64,000 nucleotides of DNA from Lepisosteus oculatus (taxonomy: Eukaryota; Chordata; Actinopteri; Semionotiformes; Lepisosteidae), in contig NC_090711.1 in NCBI RefSeq assembly GCF_040954835.1, positions 1,309,501 to 1,373,500 on the forward strand, in the 5' to 3' direction. Of the stretch, positions 13,246 to 24,679 are shown piece by piece. Positions within the stretch are counted from its first letter, which is position 1; every line of letters begins with the position of its first letter. The translations under genes and the position numbers were made by a program. The notes beneath the pieces were generated by a model. That model saw nothing but the letters and a program-made list of their open reading frames with translations, ran no database searches and was not told the origin of the DNA.

Positions 13246-14477
13246 GGAGTGTAGTGGCTTGTTATCACTGTTTCTGAGTTTCGTTTTACTAATGCACATT
13301 CCGAGGAATGAATTGTGTACATACCCATGGCAGAGAAGCTGGAAATCTGGGACAAGCAAACTGTTCCTTCATTTAATGAAATCCGAAGATCCTACCTGTG
13401 CCCCATGCGTGTAGAGGGACAGGGTTACTTTCCAGAAGTGTTGCAGAAATGACTCACTCACTATGGCAAGGAAATTGAGAAGCCGATCACTCTCGGAGGA
13501 CGTGGTGCCACAGTTTCATAGAGAAAGACTGAGTCCTGACCTCTCTATAGGATGTATTTCCCCAGGCTGTGAAGCAGGTCTTTTTGCAAACTTGGGTTGG
13601 ATCCTACAGTCTGGGCTCTGCAGCCTGCGCAGCTGTAGGTCCGCCTCAAACGAGCTGGGACTCCAGGTCTTCATGCATAAATGCAACCTGTTTTGAAACA
13701 TAAAATATTGAGAAAATAGAAAAAAGTCATCAGTTGGAGGAAACTGTATATTGCATTGAATGAATACATGGAGCCTGAATAAAAAAAATCATTGATCTTT
13801 ACATCTCAAAATCTATTTTAACAAGGGCTGAGGTAGATAATTGAAATTCTTGAGTCAGATCACTTTTAGGATGTAAAATATGCACTCTAAATTAAATTCC
13901 CTTCACAAAAAATTAAATGCTCATGCTTGCATTTTCTATGATGATGTACTTAGCCGCTTTTGGTGTTCTGAATCGAACGATTTACTAGCCTTGGAAATTC
14001 TTTTCAAGTTTTAGTGATATAAAAGAATATAAATCTAACTGACTGGATCAATAGGTTTTATCTAAAAAGAAAAAACAAGATATCTGACTTCCATATAAGA
14101 GCAGGAGGAAGATCTCTGAGGTTTTGAGTCAATTGCATGTAAAATCAAGGCATGCTGTAACCAAGGTTGCCTGCTAATGAAAGGACCTCAGTAATTAAGT
14201 ATTTATGAAGAGTTTTGGAGGCTCCAAGAGAGCAAAGAGAAAAGCAGATCTAGAATTTATTTCCTTTCTGAGAGATTAGATTAGAAACATTGTGAAAAAA
14301 TGCAAATATTTACATATGCTTCTAAATTGGGTGCAGCAACGCCTCCATTATATTCTGATTATATTATATTCTGCTTTCGTCACATGTCAGGAGCCAAGCA
14401 AGGCTGGGCCTGGTCAGTATTTGGACAGGAGACCTCTGAGGAAAAACCAGATCACTGCTGCGAGTAGTGTTGGCTGA

Positions 14478-14491
14478 CCAGTAGGTGGCGC
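14478..14491 (+). promoter_or_regulatory. CTCF-like motif inside the 5S-headed SINE
   Basis: CCAGTAGGTGGCGC matches all 14 positions of the CTCF core CCASYAGRKGGCRS. It lies in the SINE body directly after the 5S-derived head. The homologous place in the 21.7 kb copy has one mismatch, so the motif comes from the family and did not arise here. Confidence 0.55.
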
Positions 14492-14633
14492 TTTTCTGTC
14501 TGTACGAGGATTTCCAAACCAGAAAAGTGTAGGTGTGTTAACCCTGGCGTCCCGGTTAAATTCCACTCTCGCCTTGCACAATCTGGTCGCTTCAATTCAC
14601 CCGGTGAAGCAGGGGGGCTGCTGAGCATCAGCT

Positions 14634-14652
14634 GGGTGGGTGGGGGGTGGGG
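14634..14652 (+). other. potential G-quadruplex
   Basis: Four G runs of at least three are separated by single T bases (GGGTGGGTGGGGGGTGGGG). This fits the short-loop quadruplex rule. It lies near the 3' end of the 5S-headed SINE. Confidence 0.5.
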
Positions 14653-15087
14653 CTATGCTTCAGAGGTGTGTATTGCAATTGTAATACTTTTCGTCTCCTT
14701 TCATCACCTCCCAATAAGAATTTGCTGTGAAATCAGAAATGCATGGGGCTGCTGTGCAATGGGATTCTTAAGTCCATCCTTTATTACCAAAATCGAACAT
14801 ATCTGAATTCCAGTCATTTGCCCTCCACAGTTGAAGGGCTGTGCAGAGAGAGGCACTATCTCACAAGGCCTGGCTGTGCCTATTGCAGACCAGTAAGTGA
14901 GCCGGAACCATTTAAAAGAGCCCATGGCTCCAGGGTCTGCTCACTGGCCAGAGAGCCCCGAGTCCCTGCCAGGACGCTCCATTCAAAACAGTTCTCTCAC
15001 GGATCAGAAAGTGCTGCTACAGTAGCACAACTGAGGTGTAGCCACAGCATGCACGCACGTCACCTGTGTTACAGGAGCCCCACTTTA

Positions 15088-15350
15088 TTCATCCATCTAT
15101 GTTCCAACTGCTTTATCCAATTCGGGGTCACGGGGCAGCCGGAGCCTGTCCCAGCATGCAACAGGTGCAAGGCAGGGTACGCCCTGGACAGGGCGCCAGT
15201 CCATCGCAGAGCACACACAATTGGCTAATGGCCAATTAGCCTGCCAGTGTGTCTTTGGACTGCAAGAGGAAATCAGAGCACCTGGAGGAAACTCCTGTAA
15301 ACACGGGGAGAACACCCCAGGTCTGGGATTGACCAAGGCTTCCTGCATCA
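15088..15350 (-). mobile_element. L2/CR1-tailed SINE or LINE-tail fragment
   Basis: Read on the minus strand it has the familiar fish repeat order: a gtgtttac...gtttcctcc block, a gcagtccaaagacac block, taattggc, ctgcgatggactggcgccctgtccaggg, gggacaggctccgg, and an end ggataaagcagtt followed by atggatgga-like repeats. The tail is nearly intact, but I do not see a clear tRNA-like head at the right edge, so it is 5' truncated or a free LINE tail. Related fragments lie at 37.5, 39.5, 58.3 and 61.3 kb. Confidence 0.75.
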
Positions 15351-15359
15351 GTCTATGAA

Positions 15360-17990
15360 TTCCATAATAATTCAGACAGGCTATAAGTTAAACAGGTTAT
15401 AGGTATAAGTAAACTCTTCATACTGCTTAAGCTATTTCAGGAGCTAATGCCTCCTCGCTCTGTATACTGAGACATGCAGTTTTTATGGGATCCCTTTATT
15501 GTATTTTTTCTATATTGGATTTTAGATAGACTCATCTCTCGTCTTAAAACCTGTAGATATGTCATGTCGTCAATTTTTGAATGACCCGCTCCAAGCGCTT
15601 TGAAACCGCTTCCCATCAATTATTTAGAGACACTCTAAACAGCATTGCATCCTCCACAGAACAGGAAATATCCTGCTTAGGAGAACAGGTGTCTGCAGGA
15701 GCTAGATAATACGATTTTAATACTGTCCTGGAAATAATGCCCAAACCTCAAGTGCAACAGTTTGCAGTAGAAGTGATTATCTCTGCCCATGAATTCTTCC
15801 TGGCACAAAATCTGAAAGAAAATGAACCAATCCTTTTCACTTGCTCTTTTGTGAAAGACAGCTAATGGATTGTACGCTAGAAAGTGTTATTTTCTTCAGG
15901 TATCTATCGACAGATCTCTTAAGGCACTCCTCTTAACAGACCGTGACCAGTAAGTTCATTAGACAATTTAAACAAACGTTCAAGTTCGTGTAGACTGATA
16001 CTTGCCAAGCTGGAAGCTATTAGTTCTCACAGCTCTAATGTGGAAGTGACCGGTTTTTACAGAATTAGGAGAACACATTGATGCCTGAAGGTAGTGTCTG
16101 TGGCTTTTACAAGTTGCCACTGAGCGCTTGTTAACATCGCTGACGCTGCAGTGCTGCCCCTAGGGACACTCAGGTCTAGACACTTGCCACACAAGTTCGG
16201 ATTCATTTCTAAGAGTTTAACTGCCTGGAGCTCTAAATTTTGAACATCAAAATGCTGTCTCATTGTCTTGTTGTATCGGCTTATGTCTTGGTATACTCCC
16301 CTTCTCTTCAAGATTTCTTTTTGATTCATTTCTTCTTTATTGCAGTATTTTTGGTGTGAAATAATGAGAATGAAGCATTGTTACGCACTAAAAATGAGGA
16401 ATAAGTTCTATACAGAGTAAGCATTCTTCTCCATGGCCGGGTCTGTCTTGCAGTATCTCTGCACGTGGCCTAAGGATTCTTTCTGAATCCTTTCATTCAT
16501 TTTTTATGAGTATCTGCTTTTGTGGTGAATCGCTCCGTCCCACCTGCAGTGCTAGAAGACAAGGATGAGCTCAGTCCTGCAGCTCTTGGAAGATGTGAAG
16601 ATGTCAGGGGGTCAAAAGGGGGTCAGGTTCTTTTCTTCTGACACAAGTTCAATAATTTTCCTCGCTGACCCCACAGCACTATTCACAAAGTAGCTTCACA
16701 AGGTAAAGGTTGATTCCACGCTGCAAGGAAAAGAGAAGAGACACAAAGCTTTGGCTGTGGAGCCACCTGTTTACCTGTTTCATTGTTATACTCTGATGAG
16801 CGTCACAAATACATCATATGTGCGCGGCCAACACACACAAACATCATAGCTCACTTCGATACTTCACATTTCTAGAACAGCCGCTAGATAGAGTACAATT
16901 ATTGATTTGGAGCACCTAGAGTCGATCGCAAGCAGGTTGTTTCAGCTCGCTTTTCATTACTCACTCGTGTTTCCCTCCTTCGCAGGCCCTAAGCTCTGTG
17001 CCTGCAGTGCCTCATGGGAAATCCGGCACCGCACGGAGCATGTTCCGGCTAGTGCCCTATCTTTCTTTAAAAAAGTTTGAGGAGTTATCGAGATTATTTC
17101 ATGCCACTCCGGCCTCTCTTTACTTGTGCTCTGCTGACAGGTTCATCGAGGTTTTTGCTCTGAAATGTGGTAATCCCCAATTTAGGTCCCTTTTTGGTGT
17201 GAATAGGAAATGAGGGCTTTTTATGTTCTAAAACTAGCAACTTTCATCCCTGACTTTGAAGTTTTTAAATTAGCATTATATTCCACTAAGATGCATTTTT
17301 TGCCTCCTGTTCGCAAGATTTCAGAAAGAGCAGGGCACAGGCAGCGCATCGGCAAGAAGGAGCAAATGAACAAGAACACTTTTTTCCTCTTTCATGGATT
17401 CTGTCTTTATGCATATAAAGTAAAGCAGAACCGAAAGACATTCATTCATTAACCAGCTTGTTATGAATAAGAAATGAACAAACAGCGAGGGCTGTTTCCA
17501 AGCTCATGAGCGTCAGCTGGGCTGACTTGATGTTACTTTGGTGGTGGTGACTGTAGCTGCTAAGGAGCTGTGATTAGTGAAGACCCCGAGTTTCACCAGA
17601 AAGCAGCTTTCAGACCCTCTGCTTAACGATCACTAGATCATCCCCACTCATCCTCCTCATTAGAATCCAAGAACAGCCCAGTGAAGTCAGGTTTCTAGAG
17701 TCCGGTCCAGCACAATTCACATCGCCCTTAAACTACAGGACAGGAGCTGGGTGATGGCACAAGCAGACCTCAGATTATATCGATGCAGAGGATTTCACAC
17801 CTCTTAATCAATCAATGTCTCGGCAGCGCTGCTGTGTGGCTTAAAAACACAAAGCGAATATAACGACAGCGTGCTACAGCCCATCCATTGGATTTCAATG
17901 GACTGATATAGAAACCTGATGATTCCTTCAGCACCTCTGCCACTTCCTAGTTATCCAGGACCACCCACTTGTGAGTGAGCAGTGAGGAAC
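15360..17990. other. unique non-coding stretch
   Basis: No gene or repeat is recognised. A 90-codon minus-strand frame at 16057-16329 is the most protein-like item, but I cannot place it in a family and see no splice signals. AT-rich sequence dominates from 15360 to 16420. Confidence 0.4.
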
Positions 17991-18004
17991 ACCCGTTACA
18001 CGTC

Positions 18005-18190
18005 TATAAATGTAGCCCGCAGCGTGGAGGACCAGCGAGGGGTCCGGGGTCAAAACTAGAAGGTTGCGGGTTCAGACGCTGCTGTTAGTGAACAAGGACT
18101 CAGACCCCTCCAGTAAATGATCCAGCAGGATAAATGGAAATGAATGTAAACCAGTCTGGACAAAAGCAGCCAAACTGCTTGATAATGAAC
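18005..18190 (+). mobile_element. tRNA-headed SINE
   Basis: The head contains a tRNA-like RNA polymerase III promoter: an A-box-like agcgtggagga region near 18020 and a B-box-like gcgggttcaga at 18066-18076. It is followed by a body ending in taaatgtaa-like repeats and the tctggacaaaagcagccaaa motif (18155-18174), a close relative of the 'ttggataaaagcgtctgctaaatg' tail of common fish SINEs. It is diverged and probably old. Confidence 0.65.
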
Positions 18191-18199
18191 AAGTTAAAT

Positions 18200-19400
18200 T
18201 TAAAGGGGAAAAGCTGTAGATGAGTTATACAGCCTGTGTATATGTCTGAAGAGTATTAACAGAGTATCCTTAGCCCACTTGTAACTGGATGGTCAACTGC
18301 ATGAATGATTATTAATATAAAGGTTGGTTTTACATGTACAGATTTTATAAACAAGACGAAAAGCTAATGAGCAATGCATTGTGCATTTTTTAGTGTCAGT
18401 TGTAACCCTGTGAACTGAAGTGTTACCATTCAGAATCCAGGAAGAAAATATGAACAGTTATTTAAAGAACAACACAATCTAGAACTGGGGCAGGCAGTGG
18501 TGCTAGGAACAGAGACACTATGTATGGAGACCAGATCTGCATGCATCAGCGGTCTGCAAGGAAATTCCAGGGCTATGTTGGAGAACATTGTCCTCCTCCG
18601 AATTTATTTCATTAGGGATAATAAAAGAACAATCAGACAGATCACACAGAAGTCCCAAGACACAGCTGCCTGCTACCAGCACAAGACAAAGGAGAGATTC
18701 ACTGATGCTGCTGTGTATTGGCAAGAAACACAGACATTTTTTTAAATATAAAAAAATACTGCTTAACAAAAGCTATCATTCTTTTGACATAAAAGAGAAA
18801 TTGCCTCTTTTCTCCAATTCGCTCCTCGGCTGCTTTTCTTCAAGGCATTGTTAACAATGAAAGGGTAATATATTCAAGGGAGAAGTCATAAAGACCTCAA
18901 AAACATTATTTTGCACATAAAAGGTTCTTTGTTGTACCCTTCTGGTGTCGGCTGTTTGCTACGTCTTTCAACTTGTGCTTCGTGTCAAGAAGCGAGCTTT
19001 TGAGCAGTCAGTACAACTTTGTTAAACTTCATGAAAACGAATGCCTCAACACGCAGATGACACTTTTCCCAGATTTGTTCTCCTGCTCAAAGGAAATTGC
19101 AAGACGAGGGAAGCGGTTCGGGTCTTGTCGTGGCTTCGCTCACACGCAATAACGCCTGAGCCGTGACACACCGAGATCAAGTTTGTTTTCCAGCTCTCTG
19201 CTGTGAAGACAGCGATCCTCTTAGTTTTATGTGTCTATAAATAAACAATGAAAATAATGAAATCTTAGCCCTTTCAAGAAAAACAAAAAACAAGTAGCGT
19301 TTCCTCGTGTTCCAACCTGACTGTTTTTCCTGGCCCCGAAGTTTGTCTTCGCTACACAGACCGGCAAAACCACTTTCATAAAAACGTTATTTACCTTTAG
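18200..19400. other. AT-rich unique stretch
   Basis: No gene or mobile element is recognised. Short frames only; the 82-88 codon frames around 18500-18850 overlap one another on both strands and look random. Confidence 0.4.
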
Positions 19401-19409
19401 AGACGTGTC

Positions 19410-21080
19410 GTTTCAGGCAGCGCAAGCGAGAAAAGTTGGTTCATCACAATGAACCAAAACACTCAAAAGCATAAATAAGTGCGTATAAGTGCCCAGATTG
19501 GCGGTCCGCTTCCTCTCAGCACGGGTCATTTGTAAGGTCTGCGCACAGCGCTCCGGATATCCCCCGAGGCTAGCGAGCCTTCTCCCGGGAGGAGACAGTC
19601 TCTCCTGCGGTGACAGCTGAGGACATCGCCGCCAGAGCACTGCGGCGCCTCGGAACTTAAGGGCAATGCGCGCAAACCGAATGACACTCCGGTGTCCTCC
19701 GGGGGTATTAGGAGTTTCGTCGACAGCCATGAGTAGAAAAATTAGGTATTGGAAGCCTGAGGCTGAAGGGCCCGCAATTCAGCCCGTCGAAACCCGACAG
19801 TGTCAGAGAGCACCCGTCCGTCCCGGGACAACTCCAACAGCATCCAAACTCCCAGTCCCTCAGCTCTCCTACTTACCCGATCAGTTGCACAGGTGCAATG
19901 TTTCCTAATTCATATTAAAGGGTGTTAAAAGAGCGCAGCGGTTTCGGTCAAGTCAAGCATCTGGAAACAAACTCAGAAACGTGTGGAAATGAGCGTGTGA
20001 TGAGATTGCTCTGGGGCAGGTTCTGGGCACGAAATTGCAGGGACTGGTACGGCTACGAAGGCCCCAAGCAGCACCTGAGAATAAAAGACAGGACTCGTGA
20101 ATTAAACTTCTGTGTTCGCTGACTCAGATAGAGAGCGCCTCTCCTAATACGAGTGAATCAGCGCTTCAGCGGAACCCTGGCACAAGAATAACGAACTGTT
20201 CATTAGATACACGCAATTTCTCCAAGAAGAAACAAACTTTGCAATAACCAAACAAAAATGCCTACGTAATGACTTCCAAACTGTTTTCATTAACTGAGTC
20301 CTTTTCCTCTCTTTGATAGTGCCAAAAGCACACCTCCTAATTTCTATTACTGCATGGGTGCAGAAAGAACGGCATGCAATGAATTCTACCTACTCTCTCT
20401 CTCTTCTTCTTGAGAGATCTGTATGTTTTTTAGCTTGCTCAGATTTATTTACTTTTTTTTTGCTCTGAAGAGAAAAGTCTTGGAGATGCAAGGTGTTATC
20501 TGAGAACTTTTAAACGCGACGGGGGAGGAACCTGAAGAAACCAGACGAGACAAACCAAGAGCGACACATGCAATCGGCGGTGGGCGATCGCGCAACCGCG
20601 TCCTTAATCGCCTCTCGCCGCGGAGCGCGGCCGTGAGACAGCAGGGTACCGCACCGCCAGCGCACCAGCAAGAGCAGTGATTAAGACACCTTCAGAGTCA
20701 ATTTCATCCGGCCCGCAGGGCCAGGCCGCCAGGGGCACTGGCAATGTATCGCCCAGTCTACTGAGGGTCTATAATCTTGCGGCTCACCTGGGGCGAAAGG
20801 AGAGCTGTCAGACACGGGGAACTCGCACAAGGCCTGATAGCTCCCGCGTTTGCTTTGCAATTGAAAGACGTACTTTAGCTCCCAAAACGTCTGAAAGCCA
20901 TTAAAGTATCCTATTGATCTGCCTGCACAAAGGCCAATGTCCAGCATTTCTGGGCGGGTCCCTGCCAAGAGCCCATTCAAACCGCGCCTGTGTGCGCCTG
21001 CTCACTGCCGCCGTGACGCGGGGCGGCTCCGGGGTCTCGGGCTCGTCACAGCTTTCGGCCTTATTTTCGTGTTTTTGTAT
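19410..21080. promoter_or_regulatory. CpG-rich block, possible orphan CpG island or promoter
   Basis: CpG is raised in three peaks: 19500-19830, 20510-20670 (I count more than 20 CpG in about 160 bases) and 20940-21060. A consensus minus-strand splice donor (TCGG|GTAAGT, exon edge at 19877) lies between the first two peaks, which is where a short first exon of a leftward transcript could end. No long coding frame accompanies it, so a non-coding transcript or a 5' UTR exon would be the simplest reading. It could equally be a CpG island without a gene, as is frequent near developmental regulators. Confidence 0.4.
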
Positions 21081-21690
21081 CTGTTGGGTTTGATGCCGGA
21101 TGACAAGGCAACTAACAGCGAAAGCGATGTTTGGAAAGTTATCCTCCTCTGGGATATAAGACAAGAGTCTCTTCATATTACTTCAAAATGCCTCAAGTGC
21201 GCATTTCCTTTAAAATTGTGCATCCTTTTTTTCTCGAACATTTACAGAACAGACTACTGCATTTTCTTCTAAAACCCCTCTCTATTATTTTTTATGTTTT
21301 AAACGCTTCCCTCTTTCATGGCGTTTATTTCTGAGCATGAATAATACATGGCCTTTGCCTACAGGTAGAATTCACGTTACTGAACTGTAGCTGTTTATAA
21401 ATAGATGGGTTTAAGTGGAGCAGCACCGCGGATCCGACAGGTGTTCCTGACTGTGAAAGAAACTGGCTTCTTCCAACCTTTGATTTCCCTTCACTAAACA
21501 GTCTAATATCTGTTACCGCGGAACTGCGGGCTCTCTCTTCTCTCCCTTTGAGCTAATCAGCACCGCTCTTAATGAATTCACCTTCACTGGAGAAGCCGTC
21601 GTTCACGCACAGGTTCACACACAGATGCAAAAGAAAAGCACAGCGGCCAGTGCTGCTTCCCTTACGTTTCTGGAAGTGGCTCTGAGGTCA

Positions 21691-22112
21691 TGCCGGCAGC
21701 CACATCACCCTGCAGCTCCCAGCCAGCAGCCTGGCCAGTACCTGCAGGGGAGACCTCCTGGGAAAAGCTCAGGTTGCTGCTGGAAGGCTTGTTAGTGAGG
21801 CCAGTAGGGAGCGCTCACCCTGCAGTCTGTGTGGGTCCTAATGCCCCAGTATAGTGACGGGGACACCATACTGTAGAAAAGATGCCATCCTTTAGTTGAG
21901 ATGTAAAACTCAGGTCCAGACACCTTGTGGTTATTAAAAATCCCAGGGTGTTTCTTGGAAAGAGTGGGGGTGTTACCCCGGCACCCTGGCCTTTACAAAT
22001 AATGGCCTCTTAATAATCCCTATCTCTGCACTGGCTTCATCACTCTGCTCTCCTCCCCACTGGTGTGTGGAGAGCGTACTGGTGCACTCTGACTGCCATC
22101 GCACCGTCCAGA
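21691..22112 (+). mobile_element. 5S-rRNA-headed SINE (SINE3-like), nearly full body
   Basis: It starts with tgccggcagccacatcaccctg, the 5' part of a 5S rRNA gene, then ctggccagtacctgcaggggagacc from its internal promoter. The body runs through ggtcctaatgccccagtata, tgacggggacac, aaaaatcccagggtg and cttcatcactctgctctcc. The element ends early: the family tail (seen alone at 43.5 kb) is missing, so it is 3' truncated or interrupted. A one-mismatch CTCF-like core is at 21801-21814. Divergence from the 14.4 kb copy indicates old insertions. Confidence 0.8.
21801..21814 (+). promoter_or_regulatory. CTCF-like motif inside the 5S-headed SINE
   Basis: CCAGTAGGGAGCGC differs at one position from the CTCF core CCASYAGRKGGCRS (A in place of the second G of GGC). 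It occupies the same place in the SINE as the perfect core at 14478. Confidence 0.35.
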
Positions 22113-22119
22113 CTCCACA

Positions 22120-23150
22120 ACTTTCTGAGTGATGAAGTGGGATGTGAAGAGGAAGGCTGAGTAAATAAACTGAATTTCCTCGGCGTGTTTCTGCTGATAA
22201 ACACCATAAACAGACCTTCCAGTCGCAACTGCAAAGTCTCTTCCTCTTCGTTTGCACTTGTGAATTCCTAATAATCAGGACGTACCGCTCAGCGCGGGAC
22301 AGACTGTGAGCTACTGTACCTCCCTTATGATCAAATGCCCTGTACATCGTACACAGTTTGTCCCAGTAGTCCCAGTAGTCCCGAACAGCTCCTAGCGGCT
22401 CTCAGCTGGGGCAGGGTCATCACTGCACCTGATGTCTGACCGTGCTGCACAGCGACTCACCGCTACGGTGACACAGGAACGGAAAGGAGTGGTTTACTCT
22501 GTTTGACCTCGCAGATGTAAATGTTTAACACAGTGCCACAGGGGCTCACAAGGACAAGTAGTAAATCGAGTGCTGAGAAGGAGAAAGCAGTACAATCACC
22601 CTCTGCTGATTTCTGTCAAATTAAAAAGTAGGACTAGGTGCTGTGAACAGATGTCCAATGAGGCTGCTGGGACTGGGAGGAGGAAAAAAATGCAATAATC
22701 TCACTTCCTGGGTGACGCTTGGCGAATGACCTGAAACGCAGCTGCGTCTGACCTCCTCTCTTTCCTCCCCGGTTGAGCTGTCTGGTGCCGCAGCTCCCGG
22801 AGGAGCAGGGCTGCCCTGACCCTCACAGGCGTGCGGCTCGTTTGCTGTTTTTCTTCTCTAATCTTCTCCAAGCAGACAGGTATATATCACCAGCGCCGGC
22901 TTGGGATCGCGAGGTCATTCCGCCCGGAGAGACTTTGCCTTTTGAAATGGGCATCGTTAATTCTCCTGACATGTCGAACACGTCGTCCTGCAGGCCTCTG
23001 CGGAGCAGTCACTCAGGGAAACACGCTTAGCCTGCGGCCGGACGCTAATTGTTTCTTGAACAATCCCAGGGCTCAGGGTGAAGCTCCACTCAGTGGTTGT
23101 TCCATGTGTGAGGAGCAAGGTCACTAAATCCAGTGGAGAACAGGGGACGC
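22120..23150. other. unique non-coding stretch
   Basis: Nothing is recognised beyond a 9-bp unit repeated about two and a half times at 22355-22382 (gtcccagta). Frames are short. Confidence 0.4.
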
Positions 23151-23174
23151 TTCTGTCCGAATATCCTGATGGTC

Positions 23175-23540
23175 GTGTCAGCAGAGAGGGGTTTCTAATT
23201 AGCACCCAAGATATTTATTTTTCCATGCGTAATGAAAAAGCATTTTTGACAGGAGAGTCAGGGAAATGCACAAATAACATTTTATTTTTAACGAGATCAT
23301 TAGCCCCAAGGAGGTGATCTCATCCCAAGCAATTACTGACTTCGTTAAGCGATGCAGAATAGGATTGGGCTGCTAAAATCATAGTAAACAACGGTAAGAT
23401 TTCCTATCATGAGTCTCATTTAAACCGAGAAAGAAAGTAAACATCATCATTTTTGGCTATTTTGTCACGCCTAACGTATTAATGAGCTTTCTCTAATCCC
23501 ATTGGCTGTGATAACAGACGACTTTCATGTATCTGCTGCC
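23175..23540. promoter_or_regulatory. candidate conserved non-coding element (strongest in the window by appearance)
   Basis: This is about 360 bases of repeat-free AT-rich DNA. It has CTAATTAG at 23195-23202, two GAGATCATTAG / GTGATCTCATC blocks, CATCATCATTTTTGGC, TATTAATGAG near 23477-23486 and an ATTGGCTGTGATAA segment at 23501-23513 combining an inverted CCAAT box and a GATA-type site. The even spread of transcription-factor-like sites, with no long reading frame or repeat, is what ultraconserved enhancers look like. I cannot name the gene it would control. Confidence 0.45.
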
Positions 23541-23544
23541 CGGT

Positions 23545-24440
23545 GCCTGATCTGAAGGCCCTGGGGTTGAGGTTCAGAAGCAGGGAGGGGCTGAGGACGA
23601 GGTAGGTGGGGAGTTGACAGCTGTCTTTAGAAATCACTTTCTCTTTCCCTGGTTGCTCCAGTGTTGTTCCGAATGTCTCCTCTTTTATCAGGATGTGTTT
23701 TCCTGACTCAGTGTGCTGTGCTCTCCTCTCACTACGTACAGGATATCATGTTAAGAAGTAGTTATAGTTAGAAACATATTACTTTATCATCACAGCTAAT
23801 AGAAACTTGATCGTATATTTATTATTTGACAAAAAAAGGTGGATAATGTGCTTAACAGCGGAGGAAATGTAAACTATAGCAAGCACCTGTGACCTACTCG
23901 TCTGTCCCTTCTGGTAGGTGTTGGAGTCCAGCACTTTTGCACGATGTGGATGTGAGGTCTTCAGAACCAGGACTCCTGCAACAGCCCAGTCCAAAGATGC
24001 AAGGAATGAGCGGAACAGCTGACAAATGACAGATTTCCCTTTTCTGAGGCTGTGACGCTGTCTGTGGTCTAAGGAACGTTGTGGCCAAGTTCTCCTCAAC
24101 TGCTCTGGGAACGAGAGGATTAATGATGATTCAGCAGGTTATTGGGGTGCTGAAATCCAGGGATGGGGGATTCTCGGGAGGTTTCCCAGAGCTTTGTGTG
24201 TTCAAGTCTCAGAGGCAGAAGAGCTTGGAGTGGATTAACGAGCTCTCGTCACAGACAGCAGGGCAACTGGCAGGCCATTACTGTCCCTTGCGAACAGGGG
24301 TTTTACAAGTTTTTTTTGGTTCTATTTGCTGTATTATATATCTTTTTTTTATCATGCAATCCTATACAATGACACAGTTCCTACATTCTGCTAAAAATGA
24401 TAATTGTACTCTGTGATGCATAGACTGAGGACCTTACCTG
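23545..24440. other. unique non-coding stretch
   Basis: No gene or repeat is recognised. Frames of up to 111 codons at 23779-24416 match no family and lie on opposite strands. Confidence 0.4.
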
Positions 24441-24446
24441 CCGCCA

Positions 24447-24460
24447 CCAGCAGAGGGCGA
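24447..24460 (+). promoter_or_regulatory. CTCF-like motif
   Basis: CCAGCAGAGGGCGA fits the CTCF core CCASYAGRKGGCRS at 13 of 14 positions and is preceded by CCGCCA, which also suits the upstream part of the motif. It is not in a recognised repeat. It lies immediately left of the enhancer-like island at 24.5 kb, a common place for a loop anchor or insulator. Confidence 0.5.
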
Positions 24461-24484
24461 GCTTGGCAAACAGCCAGCTGGGCA

Positions 24485-24675
24485 GGCCGAGTTATTATCT
24501 CAGACAGGTAAACAAAACAATCTATAAACTATTATGCAAGGCTCATAAAGCGGAACAAAAGGCAGTGCGTCAGCTGATATGCAAGCAAAATGAATGGCTT
24601 GTTAATGGAAGCAATTCATTTAATTTGAAAAAAATCAATGAAGCCCAACGTAATGACAGGGTGCTGACATGAGTG
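24485..24675. promoter_or_regulatory. candidate conserved non-coding element
   Basis: This repeat-free AT-rich island contains CAGGTAAACAAAACA (forkhead-like TAAACA), TTATGCAAGG and ATATGCAAGC (POU-like) sites, CTTGTTAATGG and ATTCATTTAATTTG. It is flanked on the left by the CTCF-like motif at 24447. The site density is enhancer-like. No conservation data are available. Confidence 0.4.
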
Positions 24676-24679
24676 ACAT

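Larger units (their letters stand above)
14388..14660 (+). mobile_element. 5S-rRNA-headed SINE (SINE3-like), internally deleted
   Basis: The stretch 14391-14440 follows the internal promoter half of 5S rRNA: gccaagca, gggcctggtcagta, ttgga and ggagacc occur in the right order. That head marks SINE3-type elements, which are transcribed by RNA polymerase III from this internal promoter. The body continues with sequence shared with the 21.7 kb copy, but the middle segment present there is missing here. It carries a perfect CTCF-like core at 14478-14491 and a G-rich tract at 14634-14652. It is non-autonomous and would depend on a partner LINE. Confidence 0.75.
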
